The notes under the pieces are model-generated. The model searched no databases. It had not been told where the DNA came from and saw only the letters and a list, made by a program, of their open reading frames with translations. A stretch of 64,000 bases of DNA from Dyella sp. S184. Its GTDB lineage: Bacteria > Pseudomonadota > Gammaproteobacteria > Xanthomonadales > Rhodanobacteraceae. Shown here piece after piece: positions 52,456 to 62,407 of the stretch. The stretch spans positions 1,470,169 through 1,534,168 of the forward strand of contig NZ_LMUE01000002.1 of NCBI RefSeq assembly GCF_009766065.1, given 5' to 3'. The first letter of the stretch is position 1. Every line of letters begins with the position of its first letter. The translations under genes and the position numbers were made by a program.

Positions 52456-55214
52456 CCTGCGACGATGTTGACGATCTTGCCGGGAACCACGATGACCTTG
52501 CGCACGCTCATGCCTTCCAGGAAATGCAGGACCTGCGGCTGCGCTCGCGCCACAGCCTCGGCGTCCTCCTTCGAGGCATTCGCAGCCAGCTCGATGGTAG
52601 CGCGCAACTTGCCGTTGATCTGTACTGCCATGGTGACACTGTCGCGCACCAGCGCGGCCGGGTCTGCCCTGGGCCACGGCTGATCCTCCAGCACCGTCTC
52701 GGCGTGACCAAGCGTCTGCCACAGTGCATGACTGATATGCGGCACCACCGGATTGAGCAGCAGCACCATCGCTTCCAGCGCCTCATGACGCACCGCACGG
52801 CCCTGCTCGCTCTGGTCACTGAACTTGTTCAGCGCGTTGAGCAGTTCCATCAGCGCGGCAATCGCGGTGTTGAACGCATGGCGCCGACCGAAATCGTCGT
52901 CGACCTTCTGGATCGTCTCGTGCAACTGGCGGCGTAGCGTCTTCTGGCCCGCATCCAGCGCCGACGGATCGGTGACCGGATGATCGGGGTTCGCCACATG
53001 CGTGGTCACCTCGCGCCACAGCCGCTTCAGAAAGCGCGCCATGCCTTCGACGCCGGCCTCGCTCCATTCCAGCGACTGCTCCGGTGGCGCGGCGAACATC
53101 GAGAACAGCCGCACGGTATCGGCACCGTACTTGCCGACCATAGTCTGCGGGTCGATGCCGTTGTTTTTCGACTTGGACATCTTTTCGGTGCCGCCGATCT
53201 GTACCGGCTGACTATCCGCGCGCAGTACCGCACCGGTCACGCGACCGCGCTCGTCACGTTGCACGTCGACCTCGGCCGGGTTGATCCAGTCCTTCGAACC
53301 ATCCACCTGGTCGCGATAGAACGTCTCGGCGATCACCATGCCCTGGCACAGCAGGTTCTGCGCCGGCTCGTCCGAATGCACCATGCCCGCGTCGCGCAGC
53401 AGCTTGTGATAGAAGCGGAAGTACAGCAGGTGCATGATCGCGTGTTCGATGCCGCCAACGTATTGGTCGACCGGCAGCCAGTAGTTCGCGCGCTCGTCGA
53501 TCTGCGCATTCGCACCGGGGCTGGTGTAGCGCGCGTAGTACCAGCTCGATTCCATGAAGGTATCGAACGTGTCGGTCTCGCGCTCGGCCGGACCACCGCA
53601 CTGCGGGCACACGCACTTGCGCCACTCCGGGTCGGCCTTGATCGGCGACTGCACACCGGAGAACGCCACGTCCTCGGGCAGCACCACCGGCAACTGGTCT
53701 TCCGGCACCGGCACCGCTTCGCACTTCGGGCAATAGATCACCGGGATCGGGCAGCCCCAGTAACGCTGGCGGCTGACACCCCAGTCGCGCAGGCGCCAGT
53801 TGACCCTGCGTGAACCGGTACCGTTGCGCTCGAAGCGTCTGGCCAGCGCATCCAGCGCCTGAGCGAAATCCATGCCGTCATATTCACCGGAATTCACCAG
53901 CACGCCGCGCGGCGTCCATGCGGCATCTTCGAGAATGCGTCGCTCGAATTCCTCGACCACGCGCAACGGCGCGGAAATATCCTGCATGTTGCTTTCGCGG
54001 CCACGCAAGGCAGCGCGCATCGGATCGATGCCAACGCCTTGCGACAGGTCATGCTCGATCTCATTCAGTGCATCGATCACCGATGGATCGACGATCACCA
54101 TCCGGATCGGCAAACTGTACTTCTGTGCAAATTCCCAGTCGCGCTGATCGTGCGCCGGCACTGCCATCACGGCACCAGTGCCGTAGCCCATCAACACGAA
54201 GTTGGCGACCCACACCGGGATCGGTTCACCGCTGATGGGATGGATCGCGCGCAACCCGGTATCCATGCCGCGCTTGTCCTGGGTCTCCAGCTCGGCTTCG
54301 GATACGCCGCCATGCTTGAGCTCGTCGAGGAAGGCGGCCAGCTTTTCATTGCCCTGCGCCGCTTTCAACGCCAGCGGATGTTCCCCGGCAATCGAAACGA
54401 AGGTCACGCCCATCAGCGTGTCGGGGCGGGTGGTGAACACGCTCAGCGGTTCGGACTCACCCTGCACTGCGAAGTGGATTTCCAGACCCTCGCTGCGACC
54501 CAGCCAGTTGCGCTGCATGGTCTTGACCGCATCCGGCCAGCCCGGCAGCGTGTCCAGGCCATCCAGCAGCTCCGGTGCGTAGTCGGTGATCTTCAGGAAC
54601 CACTGCGGGATCTCGCGCTTCTCCACCACGGCGCCGGAGCGCCAGCCGCGACCATCGACCACCTGTTCGTTGGCCAGCACGGTCTGGTCGACCGGATCCC
54701 AGTTCACCACCGCGTTCTTGCGGTACGCCATGCCTTTCTTCAGCAGGCGGGTAAACATCAACTGTTCCCAGCGGTAATAGTCCGGCTTGCAGGTGGCGAA
54801 CTCGCGCGTCCAGTCAATCGCATAGCCCAGCGACTTCAGCTGGCTGCGCATATGGTCGATGTTGGCGTAGGTCCACTTGGCCGGCGCGGTGTTGTTCTTG
54901 ATCGCGGCGTTCTCGGCCGGCAGGCCGAACGCGTCCCAGCCCATCGGCTGCAGCACGTTCTTGCCCTGCATGCGCTGGTAACGGCTGATCACGTCGCCGA
55001 TGGTGTAGTTGCGCACGTGGCCCATGTGCAGTGCGCCGGACGGGTACGGCAGCATCGACAAGCAGAAGAACTTCGGCCGGGAGGAATCCTCCTTCACCTC
55101 GTACGCATGCTGCGCATTCCAGTACTGCTGCGCGGCAGCTTCCACCGACTGTGGCCGGTAGCCATCAGTAGCGGCGCCTTGTTCCGGAGTGTTCGGGTCT
55201 TGGATATCCTGCAT
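52452..55214 (-). CDS. leuS: Leucyl-tRNA synthetase
   Basis: Class I synthetase of 920 residues, slightly longer than the usual 860-880. It has the HMGH variant of the HIGH motif ([12 protein letters not shown]), an editing (CP1) domain in the middle, and KMSKSKNNG. The ATG at [11 protein letters not shown], with AGGA five bases upstream, is preferred over one five codons earlier. First gene of leuS-lptE-holA-nadD. Confidence 0.97.
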   Translation of the reverse strand: MQDIQDPNTPEQGAATDGYRPQSVEAAAQQYWNAQHAYEVKEDSSRPKFFCLSMLPYPSGALHMGHVRNYTIGDVISRYQRMQGKNVLQPMGWDAFGLPAENAAIKNNTAPAKWTYANIDHMRSQLKSLGYAIDWTREFATCKPDYYRWEQLMFTRLLKKGMAYRKNAVVNWDPVDQTVLANEQVVDGRGWRSGAVVEKREIPQWFLKITDYAPELLDGLDTLPGWPDAVKTMQRNWLGRSEGLEIHFAVQGESEPLSVFTTRPDTLMGVTFVSIAGEHPLALKAAQGNEKLAAFLDELKHGGVSEAELETQDKRGMDTGLRAIHPISGEPIPVWVANFVLMGYGTGAVMAVPAHDQRDWEFAQKYSLPIRMVIVDPSVIDALNEIEHDLSQGVGIDPMRAALRGRESNMQDISAPLRVVEEFERRILEDAAWTPRGVLVNSGEYDGMDFAQALDALARRFERNGTGSRRVNWRLRDWGVSRQRYWGCPIPVIYCPKCEAVPVPEDQLPVVLPEDVAFSGVQSPIKADPEWRKCVCPQCGGPAERETDTFDTFMESSWYYARYTSPGANAQIDERANYWLPVDQYVGGIEHAIMHLLYFRFYHKLLRDAGMVHSDEPAQNLLCQGMVIAETFYRDQVDGSKDWINPAEVDVQRDERGRVTGAVLRADSQPVQIGGTEKMSKSKNNGIDPQTMVGKYGADTVRLFSMFAAPPEQSLEWSEAGVEGMARFLKRLWREVTTHVANPDHPVTDPSALDAGQKTLRRQLHETIQKVDDDFGRRHAFNTAIAALMELLNALNKFSDQSEQGRAVRHEALEAMVLLLNPVVPHISHALWQTLGHAETVLEDQPWPRADPAALVRDSVTMAVQINGKLRATIELAANASKEDAEAVARAQPQVLHFLEGMSVRKVIVVPGKIVNIVAG

Positions 55215-55316
55215 GATTCCTGGCGCCATGATGCGATTTGCGTAGCCCGGCTGCGCCGGCCGCGGTGAACTGGTCAGATTAGCTCAGCGCGGACCCAGCG
55301 CCAAGCCTGAAGCGAT

Positions 55317-55943
55317 TTATCCAGCCGGGCACGCCGCCACCTGCCCGTTCCCGAGCGCACGCGCAGCACTGGCGATCTGCGCCGCCAGCTGGCCGATTGC
55401 GCGCTGATGCCCCTCGACCAGCGCAGCGTAGCCCGGCCCGACGGCGACGCTGACCCGGCTGGTGCATGCCAGCATGCCGGCCTGGGCGCCATGTAGCTGG
55501 CGCACGCTCCAGGTTCCCTCGATCAAGGCGTAGCTGCCGGGTTGCGAGTCGAAACGACGCAGATCCAGCTTGATCCGCAACACCGGTTTATCGTTGCCGG
55601 GGAGGCCGCTGACATCCTGGCTATGCAGTTCACGCGCTAGATCGGCCGACAAGGCGCCGCGCACCTCGTCGCCTAGCGGCGCGATCCAGCGCTCGCCATT
55701 GAGCAAGGCGACGCCCTGCCCGCCTTCGCGTACCACCAGTTGCGGCTGGTCAACCTGCGCCGGAATGCTGACCGGCAACAGTTCGAATGGCAGCGACGGC
55801 TCAGCCTGGCTTGCCGAGATGACCCCATTGGCCGACTCTCCAGCCGGTGCAATCAGTGTGTAGTAATGCAGTGGCGCCGAAGCGCAGGCCGCCAGAACCA
55901 GCATCGTGACCACACCCAGCAGACATCTTCCCGTACGAATCAT
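55317..55943 (-). CDS. pqiC: PqiC-like outer-membrane lipoprotein
   Basis: 208 residues; lipobox LAAC (Cys20) and the ABC-type transport auxiliary domain (PF03886). PqiC anchors the PqiB tunnel at the outer membrane. Its ATG overlaps the pqiB stop (ATGA). Confidence 0.88.
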   Translation of the reverse strand: MIRTGRCLLGVVTMLVLAACASAPLHYYTLIAPAGESANGVISASQAEPSLPFELLPVSIPAQVDQPQLVVREGGQGVALLNGERWIAPLGDEVRGALSADLARELHSQDVSGLPGNDKPVLRIKLDLRRFDSQPGSYALIEGTWSVRQLHGAQAGMLACTSRVSVAVGPGYAALVEGHQRAIGQLAAQIASAARALGNGQVAACPAG

Positions 55944-57634
55944 GGCTTGCTCCCAGGCTGCGGTTCGGTAGCCGCCGGCGTTGTGGTGTCGGGGGTGGGT
56001 TTGGCGTCCGGGCGACGGCCGCGGATCAACGCCTCCGGGTGGCCATCCAGATAGTCGGTGAACACGCGCAGCGAACGCGCCATGCGCTGCAATTCCTGCA
56101 GCGTGCTGCCCAGGTTCTGCTGCAGCGGCGAATCGCTGGACAGCGCATCGCTGGCCGAGCCCATGGTCTTCTGCACGCCTTGCAGAGTTGTCTTGAACTC
56201 CGGCAGGGTCTGGCCGTTGACCTGCTTCAACGTGGCATTGAGCCCGGCCAGGGTCTGGTCCAGGTTCTTGCCGATACTTTCGAACGGAATCTTGTCGACC
56301 TTGTCGACGATCTCGGCCAGCTGCTCCTGCAGCTTGTCGAAGCTGCCGGCCACCGTGGGGATGATCAGCGGCTTGGCGTTCGGATCGAACGCCACCGGCA
56401 GCGCGTGCGGCACGAAATCTAATTCCACATACAGCTGACCGGTCAGCAGGTTGCCGCTGCGCGCCTGCGCACGCAGGCCGTGCTCGACCAGGCGTCCCAT
56501 CAACTGCGACAGGTCCGGATTCTCACCGCGTGCCTTGGCCAATGCTTCCAGCTTGTCATAGGCATTGCCCAGGCGCTGCGGATAGACCACCGCCCCCACG
56601 ACGACCGGGAAGCGTTGCGTCTTTTCGTCGTAATCCAGCTTGATCGAGACTACCTTGCCGATGTTGATGCCGAGGAACTCCACCGGTGCGTCCACCGCCA
56701 GCCCGCGCACGGATTGCTCGAAGCGCAGGCGGATGTAATGCGGCTCACCGTCCGGCGGTGCCATCGCGCTGGCCTGATCGCCGAACAGCGTGTACTCGGT
56801 TCCTTCCGGCGCCGGCGTGCTGTCATGCGGGCCGGCGGGATCCTGGAACGCCAGGCCACCGGCCAGCACGGACGCCAGCGACTGCGTGTTGACCTTCAGC
56901 CCGCTCGCCCCAACCGACACGTCGATGCCGCTTGCGTTCCAGAAGCGCGTGGCGGTGGTGACGAACTTGTCATTGGGGCCGTCCACGAAGATCTGCAGCG
57001 AGACGCCCTTGCCATCGCTGTCCAGCTGATAGGACACCACGCGCCCGACCTGGATGCGCCGGTAGTACACCGGCGAGCCGATATCCAGCGAGCCGAGGTC
57101 GTCACTATGCAGCATGAAACTGCGGCCGGGCGCGCCATGATTCACCGCCGGTGGCGTCTCCAGCCCCTTGAACTCGTCCGCGGGCGCGTTCGAATCACCC
57201 ACGTCGACGCCGATGAATGCGCCCGACAGCAACGTATCGATGCCCGACACACCGCCCAACCCGATCCGCGGCCGCACCACCCAGTAGCGGGCGCCCAGGG
57301 TGGCAAAACTTTCGGCGCTTTTCTCCAGTCCCACCTTGACCAGCACATGGCTGTGATCGGCGCTGAGATGGATCTTGTTGACCCTGCCGATCACCACATT
57401 CTTGTATTTCACCGGCGTCTTGCCGGCTTCCAGTCCTTCGGCGCTCTGGAAGCTGATGGTGATGGTCGGGCCAGCCTGCAGCCAGCTGTTGACCACCAGC
57501 GAAAGGCCGACCAGTGCCGCCAGCGCCGGCACCAGCCAGATCAGCGAGGCATTGAAACGACGATGCTTCACCACCGGTCGCGGCAATTCGCCGCCGTGCC
57601 GGCCACCCTGTTCAATCTGGCTGTCGTCAGTCAT
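55940..57634 (-). CDS. pqiB: PqiB MCE-domain protein
   Basis: 564 residues; N-terminal membrane helix (about 33-53) then three MCE/MlaD repeats (about 55-140, 170-260 and 300-400) and a long alpha-helical tail, with a low-complexity Pro/Thr end. In E. coli PqiB forms a hexameric tube for lipid transfer across the periplasm. AGGG is six bases before the chosen ATG; it overlaps the end of pqiA2 by eight bases. Confidence 0.93.
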   Translation of the reverse strand: MTDDSQIEQGGRHGGELPRPVVKHRRFNASLIWLVPALAALVGLSLVVNSWLQAGPTITISFQSAEGLEAGKTPVKYKNVVIGRVNKIHLSADHSHVLVKVGLEKSAESFATLGARYWVVRPRIGLGGVSGIDTLLSGAFIGVDVGDSNAPADEFKGLETPPAVNHGAPGRSFMLHSDDLGSLDIGSPVYYRRIQVGRVVSYQLDSDGKGVSLQIFVDGPNDKFVTTATRFWNASGIDVSVGASGLKVNTQSLASVLAGGLAFQDPAGPHDSTPAPEGTEYTLFGDQASAMAPPDGEPHYIRLRFEQSVRGLAVDAPVEFLGINIGKVVSIKLDYDEKTQRFPVVVGAVVYPQRLGNAYDKLEALAKARGENPDLSQLMGRLVEHGLRAQARSGNLLTGQLYVELDFVPHALPVAFDPNAKPLIIPTVAGSFDKLQEQLAEIVDKVDKIPFESIGKNLDQTLAGLNATLKQVNGQTLPEFKTTLQGVQKTMGSASDALSSDSPLQQNLGSTLQELQRMARSLRVFTDYLDGHPEALIRGRRPDAKPTPDTTTPAATEPQPGSKP

Positions 57635-58265
57635 CACTATCCCTGCCATCCCAGATCAACCGGGGGTCAAAACTCATCGAGGCCAGCATGGTCAGCACCA
57701 CGGTCAGGCCGAAAAAGATCACGCCGGGCAATGGTTCCACTCGACTCAGCAAATTGAAGCGCACCAATGCCGTCAGCAACGACACCACGAAGACATCCAG
57801 CATCGACCAGTAGCCGATGAATTCGATCAGTCGATAGAGCTTTGCACGCTGCGGCCGTGCCCAGTCGCTGCCGCGCTGGCAGCTCACCAGCAACGTGCCC
57901 AGTGAAAGGAACTTCAGCATCGGCACCACGATGCTGGCGGTGAACACGATGACCGCCAGATCGGGCGAACCCTTGACCCACAGCTCGACCACGCCGCTGA
58001 TGATAGTGTTGTCGTCGATGTCGTTGAGGCTGGCGGTACGCATGATCGGCAGCACGTTGGCCGGAATGTACAGCAGGAACGCAGCGATCAGCAGCGCCCA
58101 CGCGCGCACGTAGCTGGAGGGTTTGCGTCGGTGCAGCGCCGAGCCGCAGCGCGGGCACGCCATCTCATCGGACGGATCATCGCCATCGAGTGCGTCCGCA
58201 CAGACCAGCTTGCAGACATGGCAACTGATCAGGCCAAGCTCGGCAGCACGCGGGAACGCGCTCAT
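57627..58265 (-). CDS. PqiA-like membrane protein, second half
   Basis: 212 residues: zinc-ribbon CHVC...CPRC (Cys15, 18, 37, 40) and four membrane helices. Equivalent to one of the two repeats of E. coli PqiA. Starts inside the stop of the upstream pqiA-like gene (ATGA). Confidence 0.92.
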   Translation of the reverse strand: MSAFPRAAELGLISCHVCKLVCADALDGDDPSDEMACPRCGSALHRRKPSSYVRAWALLIAAFLLYIPANVLPIMRTASLNDIDDNTIISGVVELWVKGSPDLAVIVFTASIVVPMLKFLSLGTLLVSCQRGSDWARPQRAKLYRLIEFIGYWSMLDVFVVSLLTALVRFNLLSRVEPLPGVIFFGLTVVLTMLASMSFDPRLIWDGRDSDD

Positions 58266-58879
58266 GCGGGATCCTCCGGCGTGAGCTCCCACAGCTGACG
58301 CAGGTCGACGCCGGCAAAGACGGTGATCAGCAAGGTCAGCGCGGCGTAGGCATAGATACCCGGATCCGCCACCACGTCGAAGTAAAGGTGCGCCTTGACG
58401 ATTGCCACCAGCGCCCCCAGCACGAACACCTCGCTCATCGTCCACGGCTGCAGATAATGCAGCACCACCATCATCGGAGCGAAACCCGGAGCGCGCCGAC
58501 CAAGGCGCGCAAACCAGAGCAGCCAGCCGAGCAGCAACATCTTGGTCAGCGGAAAAAAAAACAGGGTCGCGGCGGCCAGTACCGAAATCACCTGGGCCTG
58601 CTGCTGCCACATCGCGATGATCGTGCCCCACAGCGTGGCACCACTGAACTGGCCGTTCAAGCCGAGCGTGACGATCGGCCACATGTTTGCCTGCACGAAC
58701 ACGATCATGGCTGTCAGTACCAGCGCCAGCAGGGCGGTCAGGCTCAGGCCGTGATGACGTTCCAGCTCTGCATGGCAGCATGCGCAGCGGGCCACCTCCC
58801 CACGCGCCAACGTGCGACGGCGGTAGACCGTGTCGCAGTGCTCGCAGATTAGCAACGCTTCGGGTGGAGTCGTGCCCAT
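58262..58879 (-). CDS. PqiA-like membrane protein, first half
   Basis: 205 residues with zinc-ribbon Cys12, 15, 32 and 35 and four membrane helices. In E. coli PqiA is one protein with two such halves; here they are two genes, as in many pseudomonads and xanthomonads. First gene of the pqi operon, divergent from cnoX across 140 bases. Confidence 0.92.
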   Translation of the reverse strand: MGTTPPEALLICEHCDTVYRRRTLARGEVARCACCHAELERHHGLSLTALLALVLTAMIVFVQANMWPIVTLGLNGQFSGATLWGTIIAMWQQQAQVISVLAAATLFFFPLTKMLLLGWLLWFARLGRRAPGFAPMMVVLHYLQPWTMSEVFVLGALVAIVKAHLYFDVVADPGIYAYAALTLLITVFAGVDLRQLWELTPEDPA

Positions 58880-59019
58880 GTACTCGGTGCCTTGCTCCGG
58901 CGTGACGATCCGCGGATTCTCGCAAATCTATCGTGAATGCGGTGCCAGAGCATCCCTGCCGCTTGATATGCTGGGTATTGCCCTGATCTGAACCGACATC
59001 CGCCGAACTGGAGTTTCCC

Positions 59020-59883
59020 GTGACTGATGCTGCCCCCGCCCATGTCTTCGACGTGGAACAGCAAAGCTTCGAAGCCGATGTGCTGCAGGCGTCCCTGACC
59101 ACACCCGTCCTGGTGGATTTCTGGGCCACCTGGTGCGAGCCGTGCAAGACGCTGGGACCGATGCTGGAAAAGCTCGCCGCCGAGTACAACGGCGGGTTCC
59201 GGCTGGGAAAGGTCGATGTCGACAAGCAGCAGGAACTGGCCGGCATGTTCGGCATCAAGAGCATCCCGACCGTGGTACTGGTGAAGGATGGCCAGGTACT
59301 CGATGGTTTCGCCGGGGCACTGCCCGAAGGCCAGTTGCGCGAATTCCTGTCACGCCATGTGCAGCCGCTGGAAGCACTTGCCGAGGCCATCGAGGAAGAG
59401 GTCGTACAGGAAACTCCCGAACAGGCGATCGACCGCCTGCAGCAGGCGATCGCCGCCGAACCGGGCAAGCCTGATCTGAAACTCGACCTGGCCCTGGCAC
59501 TGATGCGCGCTGGCCAGGTGGATGCCGCTGCCACGGAGCTGGCTGCGTTACCGGCCAACCTCGCCATCGACGCACGCGCCGTGCGCCTGCGCAGCGAGCT
59601 GGAACTGGCCCATGCGCTGCTGGACGCGCCCGAGAAAGCAAAATTGCAGCAGCTCGTTCAGGCCGATGGCAACGACTGGGCTGCACGTGATCAGCTCGGC
59701 GTGCGACTGCTGCATGAAGGCGACGCTGAGGCCGGGCTCGAGCAGTTCCTGACGATCCTGCAGAAAGCCCGTGACTGGAACGATGGCCAGGCGAAGAAAC
59801 GCCTGCTCGCCGCGTTCGCCACGCTCGATGATGCCGATCTGGTCAGCCGCTACCGTCGCAAGATGGCTTCGTTGCTGTTTTGA
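59020..59883 (+). CDS. cnoX: Thioredoxin-TPR chaperone CnoX (YbbN)
   Basis: 287 residues: thioredoxin domain (about 8-112) with active-site WCEPC (Cys39 and Cys42) and a tetratricopeptide C-terminal half. E. coli CnoX has a non-redox SQHC site, so this one may be a real thiol-disulfide enzyme. CnoX protects DnaK and GroEL substrates in oxidative stress. Confidence 0.92.
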   Translation: MTDAAPAHVFDVEQQSFEADVLQASLTTPVLVDFWATWCEPCKTLGPMLEKLAAEYNGGFRLGKVDVDKQQELAGMFGIKSIPTVVLVKDGQVLDGFAGALPEGQLREFLSRHVQPLEALAEAIEEEVVQETPEQAIDRLQQAIAAEPGKPDLKLDLALALMRAGQVDAAATELAALPANLAIDARAVRLRSELELAHALLDAPEKAKLQQLVQADGNDWAARDQLGVRLLHEGDAEAGLEQFLTILQKARDWNDGQAKKRLLAAFATLDDADLVSRYRRKMASLLF

Positions 59884-59896
59884 TGACGGCGAACTG

Positions 59897-60349
59897 ATGA
59901 AAGCCTCCACCTTCCGCCACCTGCTCAACCTGTGGCCACCTTTCCTGTGCAATTCCATCCGCCTGCAATCGCTCAACGATGACTACACCGAAGCGAAGGT
60001 AGTGCTGCGCTTGCGTCCATGGAATCGCAACTACGTGCGCAGCCAGTTCGGTGGCAACCTGTTCGCGATGGTCGATCCGTTCTGGATGCTGCTGGCGATG
60101 CACCAGCTCGGCAACAACTACTACGTGTGGGACAAGGCCGGCACGATCGACTTCGTCGCGCCGGGGCGTGAGGACGTCTATGCTCATTTCAAGCTGGAAA
60201 GCAGCGTCGTTGACGAATTGCGTGCAGCAGCGGCTGGCGGTGAGAAAGTGCTGCGTTGGTTCGAGACCGAGGTGAAAACCGCTTCCGGCGAAGTGATCGC
60301 CCGCGTGCGCAAGCAGATATACGTACGTTTGAAACCGAAGGCGCGCTGA
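59897..60349 (+). CDS. DUF4442 hotdog-fold protein
   Basis: 150 residues. Segment RNYVRSQFGGNLFAMVDPFWM is the DUF4442 signature; the fold is that of thioesterases, but the catalytic role is not established. Starts 13 bases after cnoX, so cotranscription is likely. Confidence 0.85.
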   Translation: MKASTFRHLLNLWPPFLCNSIRLQSLNDDYTEAKVVLRLRPWNRNYVRSQFGGNLFAMVDPFWMLLAMHQLGNNYYVWDKAGTIDFVAPGREDVYAHFKLESSVVDELRAAAAGGEKVLRWFETEVKTASGEVIARVRKQIYVRLKPKAR

Positions 60350-60378
60350 GTCCTGTTTCGCACCAGCGTGGCTTCCCG

Positions 60379-61035
60379 CTACTCCTGCTCGAAACGGGCG
60401 ATGTCTTCAGCAGCTGCCTGTGCGCGTCGAATGCTGCCACCGGTTGTGCTGTCGTCCAATGCGCGTGCCAGTCTGGCGCGCTCCGGTCGATGCGCCCAGC
60501 GATGGAACCACCACGTGGCAAGCAGGCCCGCCGCGCCGATCGCCAACTGGATCCAGATCACCGACGGTGCCTTGTCCATGATTGCACCGCGAGTGAGCAC
60601 CACCAGCAGCGGCGCGGTCAGAAACCACCACGGCAAGCCCACGACCAGAGCGCCGCCGATGGCATAGATTTTCCTGAGCTTCAACAGCTGGTGCTGGATC
60701 ACCATCACTGGCGCCGCGTAATCGATACGCGCGATTTGTGCCTCGACCACGGCACCGACGATGATCAGACCCAGACAATAGAGATGCATCACCAGCCCGG
60801 CCAGCAGCACCGCTGGCTGATGCAGGTGGGCGATCCAGATCGGCGCGAACAGCAGCGCTCCAGCAATGCCGATGATGATCTGGATGGCCTGTCCCCACAC
60901 GAGGGGTCGCAATCCCCGCCGCGCCTTGTCCAGCCGGCCATCCCGAAAAATCTGCAGGTTCAGCGTGTGCTGCTGCTCCAATCGACGGTCAAGTGCCTGC
61001 CAGGCGAATTTCATCTCATCGAGTTCCATCGTCAT
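60379..61035 (-). CDS. Four-helix membrane protein coupled to ECF sigma factor
   Basis: 218 residues. Cytosolic N-terminus MTMELDEMKFAWQALDRRL, then four membrane helices (about 48-68, 75-97, 125-147, 157-177). Its ATG overlaps the sigma gene stop (ATGA), the usual place for an anti-sigma factor, but no zinc-binding HxxxCxxC is visible. Probably an anti-sigma-like sensor; inference from context. Confidence 0.7.
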   Translation of the reverse strand: MTMELDEMKFAWQALDRRLEQQHTLNLQIFRDGRLDKARRGLRPLVWGQAIQIIIGIAGALLFAPIWIAHLHQPAVLLAGLVMHLYCLGLIIVGAVVEAQIARIDYAAPVMVIQHQLLKLRKIYAIGGALVVGLPWWFLTAPLLVVLTRGAIMDKAPSVIWIQLAIGAAGLLATWWFHRWAHRPERARLARALDDSTTGGSIRRAQAAAEDIARFEQE

Positions 61036-61571
61036 GCTCCAGTGGTTTCTGCCGCAGTCATCTGCCCGCGCAACTTCTGCTTGATGCGATTGATCTTGGT
61101 GGCTACGTTGGTTTCGCTGATGCCGAGAATTTCGGCGATGTCGCCATAGCTGCGGTCTTCGAGGTACAGCAGGATCAGCGCGCGATTGAGCGGATCGAGC
61201 TGGCCGATGAACGCGTACAGCGCCTGCAGCCGTTCGTCCTGTTCGGCAATCGGCTCGCCACCGCCGACGGTTTCCAGATGGTGCGTTTCCAGCGGCTCGA
61301 AACGGTCGGCTTCGGACCAATGCTCACGCCGCACCTGCGAGATCGCCACATTCAGCGCAATGCGGTACATCCAGGTGGAGAACTTCGCGCGCGTCTCGTC
61401 GTAGCCGCTGAACGAGCGCCACAACTGCGCGCTGATCTCCTGCACCAGGTCGTCGCGATCGGCGGTAGTGCGGGTGTACAGGCCAGCCACCTTGAACACG
61501 ATCCGGCGATGTTCCTGCAGCAACGTTTCGAAACGCTGCTGGAGCTGTCTGGCGGTCATGGACGTATGCAT
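61032..61571 (-). CDS. ECF-family RNA polymerase sigma factor
   Basis: 179 residues. Region 2 (DRDDLVQEISAQLWRSF, about 38-54, with YRIALNVAISQVRRE following) binds core and the -10; region 4 (YGDIAEILGISETNVATKI, about 141-159) binds the -35. The only clear transcription factor in the window. The second ATG (61559) is a possible start; AAGGGA lies just before the first ATG. Confidence 0.93.
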   Translation of the reverse strand: MHTSMTARQLQQRFETLLQEHRRIVFKVAGLYTRTTADRDDLVQEISAQLWRSFSGYDETRAKFSTWMYRIALNVAISQVRREHWSEADRFEPLETHHLETVGGGEPIAEQDERLQALYAFIGQLDPLNRALILLYLEDRSYGDIAEILGISETNVATKINRIKQKLRGQMTAAETTGA

Positions 61572-61729
61572 TCCCTTCGATTCACCCCATGATTCGCACA
61601 GGCGCGAAAAAAATCACAGTGGCGCAATGGCGCGGCCAACAGCGCCGACCTGTCCAGATCGCAGCGGCAACATGACAGGCCATCGCCGTCCCCTACAATG
61701 AAGGCACCCCTAGCCGACCGAATCCGCCC

Positions 61730-62407
61730 ATGCGACCGCTGCGCCTCAAACGCTTTCTGCTGACCGGCCTGCTTACCTTCATCCCATTGTGGGTGACCTG
61801 GCTGGTGTTCAAGTTCGTGCTGGGCATGCTGGCAGGCATCGGCACCCCACTGGTGAGTGCGCTGCTCAATGCGCTGGCGCTGGTCGCACCGCGTGTGGCC
61901 GACACGCTCAACACGCAATGGTTGCTCTTCATCATCGCGCTGTTGATCACCCTGGTAGCGCTGTACCTGCTCGGCTGGCTGGCCAACCGGGTAATCGGCC
62001 AGCGTTTGATCAATGCGTTCGACGGCCTGCTGGCGCGCATCCCAGTGGTGCAGACGATCTACGGCGGCACCAAGAAACTGATGGCCGTGCTGCAGAACAA
62101 GCCGTCCGGCGTGCAACGGGTGGTGCTGGTGGAGTTTCCACGCCGCGGCATGAAGGTGGTCGGCTTCGTCACCCGGGTGATGATCGAAGAAGGTAGCGGC
62201 CGCGAGATGGCGGCGGTGTTCATCCCGACCACGCCGAACCCCACTGGCGGCTATCTCGAAGTAGTACCACTGGACGAACTGACCCCCACCGACTGGACGA
62301 TGGACCAGGCGATGGCCTTCATCATTTCCGGTGGTGCGGTGGCGCCCGACACCCTGCCCGCCTCGCCCGCGACGATGCGACACGACGAACCCGAGGATCA
62401 CGCATGA
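61730..62407 (+). CDS. DUF502 membrane protein
   Basis: 225 residues with two membrane helices (about 8-32 and 62-86) and a cytosolic domain. Segments RIPVVQTIYGGTKKLM and VFIPTTPNPTGGYLEVVP are family signatures. Function unknown. Overlaps the peptidase start by four bases (ATGA). Confidence 0.88.
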   Translation: MRPLRLKRFLLTGLLTFIPLWVTWLVFKFVLGMLAGIGTPLVSALLNALALVAPRVADTLNTQWLLFIIALLITLVALYLLGWLANRVIGQRLINAFDGLLARIPVVQTIYGGTKKLMAVLQNKPSGVQRVVLVEFPRRGMKVVGFVTRVMIEEGSGREMAAVFIPTTPNPTGGYLEVVPLDELTPTDWTMDQAMAFIISGGAVAPDTLPASPATMRHDEPEDHA

